A DNA stretch of 47,175 nucleotides. Origin: Bacteroidetes bacterium HGW-Bacteroidetes-1 (GTDB lineage: Bacteria; Bacteroidota; Bacteroidia; Bacteroidales; F082). Shown one piece after another: positions 34,539-43,120 of the stretch; position 1 is the stretch's first letter; every line of letters starts with the position of its first letter. The translations under genes and the position numbers were made by a program. The notes beneath the pieces were generated by a model. The model saw nothing but the letters and a program-made list of their open reading frames with translations, searched no databases and was not told the DNA's origin. Location of the stretch: contig PHDU01000024.1 in NCBI GenBank assembly GCA_002842755.1, positions 1 through 47,175 on the forward strand, read 5' to 3'.

Positions 34539-34546
34539 TACTTTTG
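34539..34546 (+). promoter_or_regulatory. Candidate -7 box for flavodoxin
   Basis: TACTTTTG matches TAnnTTTG, 37 bp before the ATG. Confidence 0.5.
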
Positions 34547-34583
34547 CACTCCAATTTAGACTGAATAAAAATAAGAAATAGAT

Positions 34584-35084
34584 ATGGAAACTGTTGGAAT
34601 TTTTTACGGTTCAACATCTGGGACTACGAAAACTGTTGCGGAAAAAATTAAAAAAGCTTTTGGCAAAAATGCTGAATTGCATGACATCAAAGATGCACAA
34701 CCTGAGATGATAGCTAAATATTCAAACCTAATTTTCGGAACCTCTGCTTGGGGAATTGGCGATATGCAGGACGACTGGGAAGATTTCGTTGACGAACTTT
34801 CTGCGGTAGATTTCGAAGGTAAGAAAGTTGCGTTGTTTGGTCTGGGTGATCAGGAAGAATATCCGGAAAGTTTTGTTGACGGACTTGGCACGCTGTATTG
34901 CAGGCTTCCTGACAAAAATGTTGTTGTAGGTAGTTGGCCTACCAAAGGTTACAAATATTATTTCTCTTTAGCCGAAAAGGATGGATCTTTTGTTGGCCTT
35001 GTTATCGATGATCATCATCAGGAAGATAAAACCGATGAAAGAATCAACACTTGGGTGACTGAGTTGAAAAAAGTGTTTGTTTAA
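34584..35084 (+). CDS. fldA: Flavodoxin
   Basis: This long-chain flavodoxin of 166 aa has the FMN phosphate loop GSTSGTTK (9-16). SAWGIGDMQDDWEDF (about 54-68) and FGLGDQEEYPESFVDGLG are the FMN-stacking loops, and KYYFSLAEKDGSFVGLVID is the long-chain insert region. It carries single electrons in the cytoplasm and typically replaces ferredoxin under iron limitation. That fits the iron/haem locus downstream, although co-regulation is only inferred. Confidence 0.95.
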   Translation: METVGIFYGSTSGTTKTVAEKIKKAFGKNAELHDIKDAQPEMIAKYSNLIFGTSAWGIGDMQDDWEDFVDELSAVDFEGKKVALFGLGDQEEYPESFVDGLGTLYCRLPDKNVVVGSWPTKGYKYYFSLAEKDGSFVGLVIDDHHQEDKTDERINTWVTELKKVFV

Positions 35085-35226
35085 AAAACACCCTTTTCAC
35101 TTTATCAGCTTTTGTTGCTTTATCTCACAACGCTTATCATTAAACATTCATTCTATAACTCCGGAGCGCGTTTTATCAATGGATGTTTTTTTTGTTAAAA
35201 AATTGAGTTATTAAAACTTAATGACT

Positions 35227-35234
35227 TAATTTTG
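35227..35234 (+). promoter_or_regulatory. Candidate -7 box for the small membrane protein
   Basis: TAATTTTG matches TAnnTTTG, 14 bp before the ATG, implying a very short leader. Confidence 0.45.
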
Positions 35235-35248
35235 CTGCCGTATAAGTT

Positions 35249-35608
35249 ATGAGAAACTCAGCAGCATTCCGAATAATTAAATTGATTATGGCTTTTGCCA
35301 TATTCTGGATGGTTATTGGTGACCTCATTACTTATCATCAGAAGGTGATGTTTGGTGTCGATTTCTTCGAACATCATCCTTTCACCAAACCTGCCAAAGA
35401 TGATGGCAGTAACTCACACTACAAATCATACAAAGGATCGGATAAGCAGTCGAGTAATAAAGCTGATTTTTCTGCAGTAGTAAGTTTTCAACCCGAACAT
35501 GCCCTGTTTAGCATTATTATTTCTAACATTGAAAAGCCTCATCTGCTTCGGCTTCACGCATGTCTTCAACCATGCGTCGGTTTAAGAGCTCCCCCCATTA
35601 CGGCCTGA
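35249..35608 (+). CDS. Small membrane-anchored protein of unknown function
   Basis: This protein of 119 aa has one N-terminal hydrophobic segment (about 10-29: IIKLIMAFAIFWMVIGDLIT). A polar stretch rich in His, Ser and Lys follows (about 31-72). The C-terminal end reads PCVGLRAPPITA and contains two Cys. I do not recognise a family. The end R-A-P-P resembles, from memory, small proteins found near metal transport genes. It precedes the haem-uptake locus in the same orientation and has its own -7 box, so it could be a metal/haem-related accessory protein. Confidence 0.6.
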   Translation: MRNSAAFRIIKLIMAFAIFWMVIGDLITYHQKVMFGVDFFEHHPFTKPAKDDGSNSHYKSYKGSDKQSSNKADFSAVVSFQPEHALFSIIISNIEKPHLLRLHACLQPCVGLRAPPITA

Positions 35609-35887
35609 TTAAGTCGATAGTATTACTTTAAACATCCTAATTTTAAGATTATTCAAACCTGATTTCTTTCCTGTGAAAGTAAAATCAATACTTTGTTTAT
35701 AATTGAATATAGGATATCAACCTATGGTACTCTTGACGTTTTAATACTTAGAGTTATCGCTTTTGAACTATGGAGTAATAAATATTGACTTTAATTTTTT
35801 TTTAATAAAGATGGCTCAAAGAAAGAAGCATCGGCAAAGATTTAAGTACTTATCAAACAATATTTTACATTTAATTTTTAAATAATC
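35609..35887. other. Intergenic region upstream of the HmuY-TonB operon
   Basis: About 280 bp without a gene. ATAGG-N7-CCTAT (35709-35725) is a short dyad that might bind a regulator. No exact TAnnTTTG box is present; TACTTTG at about 35691 is one base short of the consensus. Confidence 0.3.
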
Positions 35888-37153
35888 ATGAAAAACATTT
35901 TACATTTTACAACAGCAGTGCTTTTTATACTGCTTTCATTTCAGGGAAAAACAAATCCCATTAACGACACCGTAGCAATGGGCCCTGTTTATGCAAACGA
36001 TGTTTTCTACAGTCTTGCCAATGGCGTTGTGAAAACAGAAGTGCGCAACAATTGGGATATTGCCTTTTACACCAACCGCTGGAGTGCTGGTATCGTAACA
36101 AATTATGGAACCGGTGTCACGCTCTATACCTATCCTTTTGGTGACACAACTGCATGGAATACTATGGATACAACAGGAATGGCTGAATGGCAACAAATGT
36201 ATAACTCTGATACTATATGGGAAGAGGGTGCCTTCAACCGAAATGCTTCAGAGCATCCGGATTATGGCTGGGGCGTTTATAATATGATCAGTCATGACGT
36301 AGTTGGCGATTCATTGTTTATTTTAAAATTAGCAGATGGGTCGTTGAAAAAAGTATGGATTCAGCGTAAAAACTCTGTTAACAATACCTTTACTTTCAAG
36401 TATGCCAACATCAATGGAACGGATGAAGTTTCAGAAATACTGGATGTAACTCCTTATCAAAACTCAAGGATGTTTATTTACTATTCACTTACCAATCAAG
36501 CTGTTGTTGACAGAGAACCAGACATTGACACCTGGGATTTGATGTGGAGCCGTTATAACGCCATCGTTTATGACAACTCGGGAAACCCCTCTTACTATGT
36601 TGTCGTAGGAGTGACTAACAATCTGGAAGTAGCAGCAAGCAAGCATCATCCGGTTTCTCCTGATTTTGAAAACTGGTATTCGTCTCCGTTGGAAGAATAC
36701 AAAACACCTATCGGACATGAATGGAAGTCGTTCAATATGGCAGAATTTGCATGGGTCATTCCGGATTCACTTGTTTATTTCGTAAAATCCAGACAGGGAG
36801 ATATTTACAAACTAACATTTGATTATTTTAGTGGATCAGGAGCAGGCAAAACAGGAATTGTGAAAAAATTGATTTCATTGGTTTCTGTTGATGAAACGAC
36901 TGGAAAAGATTCTGATCTTTTAATATTCCCCAATCCTGCAGTAAATGAAGTTTTTGTTGCGCTTTCGCAAAGCAATAGTCCGATTGAGATTCGTATTTAC
37001 GACCAGTCAGGAAGAATGGTTTTCAATGAAAAAGTCGTCTCATCGATTCAGCAACATCGGATTGCTGTTAATCAATTGCAAAATGGCATTTATACCATTG
37101 AATCTATTTCAGACGGGAAGCCCATGAGGCAAAAACTATTGATTCAACATTAA
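35888..37153 (+). CDS. Double-module HmuY-like protein with type IX sorting domain
   Basis: This protein of 421 aa has a signal peptide of about 22 residues. Two HmuY-like modules follow. Module 1 (about 38-177) has FYSLANGVV and NWDIAFY, then a C-terminal part VWIQRKNSVNNTFTFKYANI. Module 2 (about 197-330) has YYSLTNQAVV and TWDLMWSRYN, then YFVKSRQGDIYKLTFDYF, very like the end of Porphyromonas HmuY. Residues 344-421 are a T9SS type A sorting domain (LLIFPNPAVNEVFV, IRIYDQSGRMVF, LQNGIYTI). It probably binds haem at the cell surface. It is the first gene of an operon with the TonB receptor 6 bp downstream. Confidence 0.85.
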   Translation: MKNILHFTTAVLFILLSFQGKTNPINDTVAMGPVYANDVFYSLANGVVKTEVRNNWDIAFYTNRWSAGIVTNYGTGVTLYTYPFGDTTAWNTMDTTGMAEWQQMYNSDTIWEEGAFNRNASEHPDYGWGVYNMISHDVVGDSLFILKLADGSLKKVWIQRKNSVNNTFTFKYANINGTDEVSEILDVTPYQNSRMFIYYSLTNQAVVDREPDIDTWDLMWSRYNAIVYDNSGNPSYYVVVGVTNNLEVAASKHHPVSPDFENWYSSPLEEYKTPIGHEWKSFNMAEFAWVIPDSLVYFVKSRQGDIYKLTFDYFSGSGAGKTGIVKKLISLVSVDETTGKDSDLLIFPNPAVNEVFVALSQSNSPIEIRIYDQSGRMVFNEKVVSSIQQHRIAVNQLQNGIYTIESISDGKPMRQKLLIQH

Positions 37154-37159
37154 ATATCA

Positions 37160-39394
37160 ATGCAATTCAAAAGGATTAACCTGGTAATCATTCTGCTTTT
37201 TGGCTGTATCCTTACAGGGTACAGCCAGGAAGCTACTATCCTTGTTCATGATTCGAGAAGCAAAGAGCCAGTTGCATTTGCGCACATTTTGTTTGAAAGT
37301 TTTGACAAGACAATTAAACACACGCTTGTTACCGATTTAAATGGTAAAGCAAGTAAAGTACTGGCTGAAAGTGAGTTTTTCACAGTGACTTCTTTAGGGT
37401 ATCGCAATTATTCCGACACAATCAGACCAGGGGATAAATTGAAAGTTAATTTAGAACCGTCCGTTTACAATATGGATGAAGTCGTTGTCACGGGTCAATA
37501 TACACCACAGCCTGTTGATAGGTCTATTTTCAGGGTGAAAGTCATTGGAGCAAAACAGATAGAACAAAAGGCCTCCAATAACCTTAGTGACCTGATGGCC
37601 GGAGAACTCAATATCCGCAGTACTTTCGACGGTGCATTGGGATCAAAAATCACCCTACAAGGTTTAGGAGGTGAACACATTAAGTTTTTAATTGATGGAG
37701 TTCCGCTTATTGGCAGAATGAACGGCAATATTGACCTTGGCCAGCTGAATCTTTATAATGTGCAGCAAATTGAAGTGATTGAAGGCCCTATGTCAGTTAT
37801 TTATGGTAGTAATGCTTTGGCAGGCGTAATTAATATCATTACCAAAGAAAACAACTACACAAGATACACCACCAATGTGAGCAGCTATTTCGAAACGGTC
37901 GGGGTTTATAACTTTAATGCTGACGCTTCGTTGCGTAAGAACAGATGGAGTGGATCTGTTGCAGGAGCGCGCAATTTTTTCGATGGTTTTAGTGTCATCG
38001 ATACCACACGTTCAAAAAGATGGAAACCTAAACGCCAGTTCAATGCCGATGCTTCACTTCAATATGAAGGAAAAGACTTCAAAGCGCGATTCACAGGATC
38101 TTATTTTGATGAATTGCTTCGCGACAAAGGCAACCTTCTAAAACCTTATTTTGAAACTGCCTTCGACAGTGACTTCAAAACGAAACGTACAACCACAAAA
38201 ATGGATGTAAATACGCGTCTTTTCAAAGACCGATACCTTACAGTGCTGGGCTCCTATTCTTCATACAACAGAATCAAAAACACCTATTTTATTGATCTGA
38301 CAACGCTCGATAAAAATCTAACTGCTAATACTTTCGATCAGGACACTTCGCGTTTTAATCAATATCTTCTGCGAGCTGAATTCAGCAAAAGCACAAACAA
38401 CAGCGCTTTTAACTATCAACTCGGACTTGACCTGAACCTCGAAAATGGCGTTGGCCGCCGTATTCTTGATCAGACCCAAACGATTGGTGATTATGCTGCT
38501 TTCCTGAGCCTTAAAATTCAACCTTCTGTCAGGTTGATGCTCCAACCTGGATTGCGGTATGGTTATAACACAAAATATAAAGCCCCTTTGGTTTACTCCA
38601 TGAACCTCAAATGGGATCTTCTCGAAGACCTTAGCGTTAGAGCCTCCTATGCAAAAGGATTCAGGGCGCCTTCGCTGAAAGAACTTTATCTCGAATTTGT
38701 TGATGTTAACCACAATATTCGTGGCAATGAAGAACTGAAAGCCGAAGATTCGCAAAACCTCAATCTGGCCATGCGCTATCATAAAGAGAAAGAGACATAC
38801 GACTATGGCATGGAGCTGAATTTTTTCTACAACAATATCAGCAACAGCATTACACTTGCAACAGTAAGTATTGATGATGCGCTTTACACCTATGTTAATC
38901 TCGATAAAATGATTACACAAGGATTCCAGCTTCAGTTTAATAACCGTCTTTATCCATGGCTGGAAGTAAAACTTGGAGCAGGAAAAACGGGTCGAAAACA
39001 AATCCAGAAAGAGACAACTCCTGTTGACATGATCTACAGCACCGATATTTTGACCAATATTACTTATCTGTGGCGACTTGCTGATATGAATTTTGGACTT
39101 TATTATAAATACAGCGGTGATTATCCGGAAGTTTTCTTAAATCAGGACGGACAGGTCTTCAGAACAATAATGGAAGGTTATCACACAATGGATGTTAACG
39201 TTAGTAAAGCATTAATGAATAATCGATTACAGTTACAAGCAGGCATTAAAAACCTGTTCAATAACACCAATATTGCTGTGAAAGGAGACACAGGAGGTGG
39301 TGGAATTCATTCAGGAGGCAACGGGGCTTCTCCTGTTGGCTGGGGTCGTACTTATTTCGTTCGGCTTTCAATGCAGTTAAAAAAATTCACTTAG
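37160..39394 (+). CDS. TonB-dependent haem-type receptor (HmuR-like)
   Basis: This protein of 744 aa has a signal peptide ending near GYSQ. A carboxypeptidase-regulatory-like domain (about 24-97) follows, then a plug with VYNMDEVVVTGQYTP, FLIDGVPLIGR and VIYGSNALAGVINIIT, and a 22-strand barrel. KGFRAPSLKELYLEF, a His shortly after, and GNEELKAEDSQN correspond to the FRAP/NPNL region of haem receptors with its conserved His. It should import haem or another iron source delivered by the flanking HmuY-like proteins. It lies 6 bp after the first HmuY-like gene and 4 bp before the second. Confidence 0.9.
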   Translation: MQFKRINLVIILLFGCILTGYSQEATILVHDSRSKEPVAFAHILFESFDKTIKHTLVTDLNGKASKVLAESEFFTVTSLGYRNYSDTIRPGDKLKVNLEPSVYNMDEVVVTGQYTPQPVDRSIFRVKVIGAKQIEQKASNNLSDLMAGELNIRSTFDGALGSKITLQGLGGEHIKFLIDGVPLIGRMNGNIDLGQLNLYNVQQIEVIEGPMSVIYGSNALAGVINIITKENNYTRYTTNVSSYFETVGVYNFNADASLRKNRWSGSVAGARNFFDGFSVIDTTRSKRWKPKRQFNADASLQYEGKDFKARFTGSYFDELLRDKGNLLKPYFETAFDSDFKTKRTTTKMDVNTRLFKDRYLTVLGSYSSYNRIKNTYFIDLTTLDKNLTANTFDQDTSRFNQYLLRAEFSKSTNNSAFNYQLGLDLNLENGVGRRILDQTQTIGDYAAFLSLKIQPSVRLMLQPGLRYGYNTKYKAPLVYSMNLKWDLLEDLSVRASYAKGFRAPSLKELYLEFVDVNHNIRGNEELKAEDSQNLNLAMRYHKEKETYDYGMELNFFYNNISNSITLATVSIDDALYTYVNLDKMITQGFQLQFNNRLYPWLEVKLGAGKTGRKQIQKETTPVDMIYSTDILTNITYLWRLADMNFGLYYKYSGDYPEVFLNQDGQVFRTIMEGYHTMDVNVSKALMNNRLQLQAGIKNLFNNTNIAVKGDTGGGGIHSGGNGASPVGWGRTYFVRLSMQLKKFT

Positions 39395-39398
39395 ATAT

Positions 39399-40412
39399 AT
39401 GAAAATTGTCTTAACCCTACTTCTTTTGAGCCTGTTTATACTCACTTCCTGTTTTAAGGAAGATGAACGCATCATTCCTTATGATCGTGGCGACAAATCG
39501 ACTGCAACCATTGAGATGACCCAAAATTACAAGTACCAGCTGTATTTTAACTTAAACAGTGGACAGGTAATATCAGTAAACGATAAAAAGGATTTTGATC
39601 TGATGTTCGATACCAGACCAGATGAAGGTCACATCTTGATTAACACAGCAAACTTCACCATGGCAGCCCGCACCGGAAAGTACAATTTTTCAGAAGTTAC
39701 TTCAGCCGCAGGATTAACAATGAGTTTTGATCCATCAACGGGAAGCTATGATTCAACCGCTATTGGTGATTGGTATCAAATAGCCGGAAACGATACAATT
39801 TACACTTCGGAAGTGTACGTAATCAACCGTGGCATGGATGAACTTGGAAACGCGTTGGGATATCGCAAAATTATTTTTGACAGCCTTGTAAACCAGACCT
39901 ACTATTTCAGGTATGAAAACCTGAATGGAACAAACCCTGTTTCTGCAGCTGTTGTAAATACACCGGAAAACAACTTCGCTTACTATTCGTTCAGTAATGA
40001 GCAAGGGCAAGTTTATCCTGAACCACCTAAAAATCAGTATGACCTTTTGTTTACACAATATACAACGATGCTGTTTACCAACATTGGTGAGCGCTACCCA
40101 TATCTGGTCACCGGCGTTTTAATGAATCGATTTTCGACCAAATGTGCTGCTGATTCAACGCTTGTTTTTGATTCAATCAGCCTCGAAGATGTTGTAGAAT
40201 TTGATTTCACAACCCAACTTGATATAATTGGATACGACTGGAAAGATGTTGTTGGTGATGTAGAAAGTGGAATAGTATTTTATGAAGTGAAATCTGAAAT
40301 CAATTATCTGATACTGGATCAGCAAGGTTTTTACTTCAAAATGCGCTTTATTGGTTTTTATAATCAAAACGGCGAGAAAGGCTATCCTGTTATTGAGTTC
40401 CAAAAGTTGTAG
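39399..40412 (+). CDS. Double-module HmuY-like lipoprotein
   Basis: This protein of 337 aa has a lipobox LTSC (Cys18) for outer membrane anchoring. Module 1 (about 45-175) has YFNLNSGQVISV and DFDLMFDTR, closing with YYFRYENLNGT. Module 2 (about 193-337) has YYSFSNEQGQVY and QYDLLFTQY, closing with YLILDQQGFYFKMRFIGFY. HmuY proteins bind haem and pass it to HmuR. Here the protein is doubled, like the upstream T9SS-exported one, but anchored by lipid. It ends the three-gene operon. Confidence 0.83.
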   Translation: MKIVLTLLLLSLFILTSCFKEDERIIPYDRGDKSTATIEMTQNYKYQLYFNLNSGQVISVNDKKDFDLMFDTRPDEGHILINTANFTMAARTGKYNFSEVTSAAGLTMSFDPSTGSYDSTAIGDWYQIAGNDTIYTSEVYVINRGMDELGNALGYRKIIFDSLVNQTYYFRYENLNGTNPVSAAVVNTPENNFAYYSFSNEQGQVYPEPPKNQYDLLFTQYTTMLFTNIGERYPYLVTGVLMNRFSTKCAADSTLVFDSISLEDVVEFDFTTQLDIIGYDWKDVVGDVESGIVFYEVKSEINYLILDQQGFYFKMRFIGFYNQNGEKGYPVIEFQKL

Positions 40413-40541
40413 AAAAATATCTATATTTTTGACTTAAAAACAGACTATTTATGTCGAAGTAACTCACAAAGACCACTTTTGTGATCTACGGAAATATAGC
40501 ATCCTTACAAACCCTTCGAAGTTTTCATCAGACCCTCAATA

Positions 40542-40557
40542 TACCTAATTGTAGGTA
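40542..40557 (+). promoter_or_regulatory. Candidate operator: perfect inverted repeat upstream of the FecA-like gene
   Basis: TACCTA-ATTG-TAGGTA is a perfect 6-bp dyad with a 4-bp spacer. It lies 23 bp before the -7 box, over the expected -33 region, a typical position for repressor binding. The regulator is unknown; an iron- or manganese-responsive Fur/DtxR-type protein is a guess. Confidence 0.5.
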
Positions 40558-40580
40558 GATTCATACATTGAAGGTAAGTT

Positions 40581-40588
40581 TATGTTTG
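40581..40588 (+). promoter_or_regulatory. Candidate -7 box for the FecA-like receptor
   Basis: TATGTTTG matches TAnnTTTG and overlaps an upstream ATG (40582), which supports the later ATG at 40615 as the true start. Confidence 0.45.
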
Positions 40589-40614
40589 CATCATCAAACA
40601 TAATACGAGTTTCA

Positions 40615-43089
40615 ATGATAACTAAAAACCTGCAGTCTCTTTTTATTCTCCTCCTTCTTCCATTCTATCTTACTGGTAATGTCAGTATTGAAAAAGAATC
40701 AATGATCTTTGGAATAGTAAAAAACAAAAGTAATAAGCTCCCATATATAACTATCCATGTAAAAGGAACGAGTCGTGGCACTGCGTCTGACCTCGAAGGA
40801 AGCTATGCTCTGTTTCTGGAATCCGGAACCTATACCATCCATGTTCAGGGTATTGGTTATAAAACGTTAGAACGAACTTTTACGATTGAGCCTCTATCCA
40901 AAATTGAGGTGGATTTTGAACTGGAAGAAGAAGTACTTCAGATAGATCAAATTACTGTAACAGGAAGCAGAATAGGTTTGTTGCGCTATCTGCCGGGATC
41001 AGCAACCACAGTAAAAGAGTCGGACATCAGAAATCAACAATCGGTTAGCAGTAATGAAGTTTTTCAGCAAGTTGCTGGCTTACACACTGTTGAAGAAGAG
41101 GGTGCAGGTTTGCGTGCCAACGTTGGCATTCGTGGTCTTGATCCCGATAAAAGCCGCAGTGTTCTTATTCTGGAAGATGGCATTCCCGTTGCTCTGGGAC
41201 CTTATGGAGAACCTGAAATGTATTACACGCCTTCCATTGACCGCATGAAAGGCGTGGAGGTTTTGAAAGGCAATGGACAAATCCGTTTTGGCCCGCAAAC
41301 CATTGGTGGCGTAATCAACTACATCACAGCTGATCCACCTTCTGAAGCAGAGGGGACTATTCAACTCAAAGGCGGACAAGGAGGTTTCTTCAATGGTATT
41401 TTGAACTACGGATCGAGCTTTGGTAACACCGGATATACATTCAATTATTTAAGAAAACACGCAGATAAGTTGGGTCCAACTCAATTTAAACTCGACGATA
41501 TGAGTGGTAAATTCAGTATGAAGACGGGTATCCGTTCAACACTTCAACTTAAATGGAATATTTACAATGAACGGTCGAATGCTACTTATGTAGGCCTTAC
41601 GCAACCAATGTACGATTCCAAAGCGGATGACTATATCGTTATTGCTCCAAATGACAAACTCGACGTTCGGCGCTATGCTTTGAGTGCCACGCAGGATTAC
41701 CATTTAAGTGATCAGCTGAGCTTCAGCACAACTGCTTATGGTTATACAACAACACGCAACTGGATGCGGCAGGATTTTACCTACAATGCAAACGCAACCA
41801 ATCTCACTGGCAAACACTATGGTGATCCGGATCAACCCGAAGGAGCAATTTATATGCGCAACAGTACCGGTAATCGTAACCGTCAGTTTGAAGTGGCAGG
41901 TCTTGAACCACGCTTGAAAGCTGTTTTTAACATTGCAGGCAAGAAGAACCAAACAGATGCAGGAATAAGGTTCCACTATGAGCGAGCCTTTGAGCAAAGA
42001 ATAAATGGAAAAGTTGCAGATGCACTTTCTGGTGATCTTCGGGATGACGAGATCAGGACTGGACTGGCTTTCAGTGCATATATGCAAAATAAATGGATGC
42101 TTAGTGAGTCCTTTGCACTCACGTATGGGCTTCGCATGGAATCACTTGATTATGAAAGAAAAATATTACGCGTAGCTGGCAAGGACACAACCATAGTTGC
42201 ACAATCAAAAGTGTTTGATATAATTCCCGGCATTGGCTTCAATTGGAACTTGAATGAAAATACTGGCATCTATGGAGGAATTCATCGAGGTTTTGCACCT
42301 CCACGAATCAAAGATGCAATCAGTAATAATGGGCAAAATATGCAGTTAGATGCTGAAAAAAGCTGGAACAGCGAGCTGGGAACCCGATGGACATTATACA
42401 ACCTCATCGAAACTGAACTGACCTTTTTCCTTATGGACTTCTCAAATCAGGTTATCCCTGTTTCAGAAAGCTCCGGAGGCACGGGATCGGGTTTTATCAA
42501 TGGCGGTGCTACACGACATGCAGGAGCTGAATTTACAGCAAAAATGATCCTTGATCGGTTTCTACCAGAAAAATTCAAGCTGAATCTGCGTTTCAATACC
42601 ACTTTTGTCGAATCTACCTTCAGAGGAGATCGTTTTGAAATTGAGAAAATCGGGAACAAAAGTGTAAATGATACGATATGGATGAATATTTCCGGTAACG
42701 ACACGCCTTATGCACCCGATTGGCTTGCCAATGGTTTTGTAACTTTTGAAACCACTTCAGGCATAGGCATTCAATTACAATTGAGCTATATAGATAAACA
42801 ATTTACAGATGCCATTAACACAAAAGATGTTTATCAGAAGATTCAGATTGCCAACGACGAGCCTGATTATACCTATATTCAAGCTACCGCAAGTGGCAGG
42901 GTTGGTGAGCTTCCCTCGTATCTTTTGGCTCATGTCTCCGCCTGGTACTTAGTACCTAGAACAGGACTGGAGCTAAGTGCCTGTGTAAAGAATGTTTTTA
43001 ACGAAAGGTATATTGTTTCACGTCGTCCTCAAGGTATAAGAGTAGGATTGAATAGGTTTTTCACTGCCGGAGTAACCTACAAATTCTAA
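40615..43089 (+). CDS. TonB-dependent receptor, FecA-like
   Basis: From MITKNLQSLFILLLLPFYL the protein has 824 aa. It has a signal peptide, a carboxypeptidase-regulatory-like domain (about 32-107), a plug and a barrel ending FTAGVTYKF. The plug has LEDGIPVALGPYGEPEMYY and RFGPQTIGGVINYIT, which match ferric-citrate receptor FecA closely. It probably imports a ferric chelate. The earlier ATG at 40582 lies inside the -7 box. It follows the HmuY operon after a 200-bp gap with its own candidate promoter and operator. The C-terminus nearly meets the convergent penicillin acylase gene. Confidence 0.88.
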   Translation: MITKNLQSLFILLLLPFYLTGNVSIEKESMIFGIVKNKSNKLPYITIHVKGTSRGTASDLEGSYALFLESGTYTIHVQGIGYKTLERTFTIEPLSKIEVDFELEEEVLQIDQITVTGSRIGLLRYLPGSATTVKESDIRNQQSVSSNEVFQQVAGLHTVEEEGAGLRANVGIRGLDPDKSRSVLILEDGIPVALGPYGEPEMYYTPSIDRMKGVEVLKGNGQIRFGPQTIGGVINYITADPPSEAEGTIQLKGGQGGFFNGILNYGSSFGNTGYTFNYLRKHADKLGPTQFKLDDMSGKFSMKTGIRSTLQLKWNIYNERSNATYVGLTQPMYDSKADDYIVIAPNDKLDVRRYALSATQDYHLSDQLSFSTTAYGYTTTRNWMRQDFTYNANATNLTGKHYGDPDQPEGAIYMRNSTGNRNRQFEVAGLEPRLKAVFNIAGKKNQTDAGIRFHYERAFEQRINGKVADALSGDLRDDEIRTGLAFSAYMQNKWMLSESFALTYGLRMESLDYERKILRVAGKDTTIVAQSKVFDIIPGIGFNWNLNENTGIYGGIHRGFAPPRIKDAISNNGQNMQLDAEKSWNSELGTRWTLYNLIETELTFFLMDFSNQVIPVSESSGGTGSGFINGGATRHAGAEFTAKMILDRFLPEKFKLNLRFNTTFVESTFRGDRFEIEKIGNKSVNDTIWMNISGNDTPYAPDWLANGFVTFETTSGIGIQLQLSYIDKQFTDAINTKDVYQKIQIANDEPDYTYIQATASGRVGELPSYLLAHVSAWYLVPRTGLELSACVKNVFNERYIVSRRPQGIRVGLNRFFTAGVTYKF

Positions 43090-43120
43090 CAATTTCACGC
43101 TCCCATTACCCAAAAACTAT

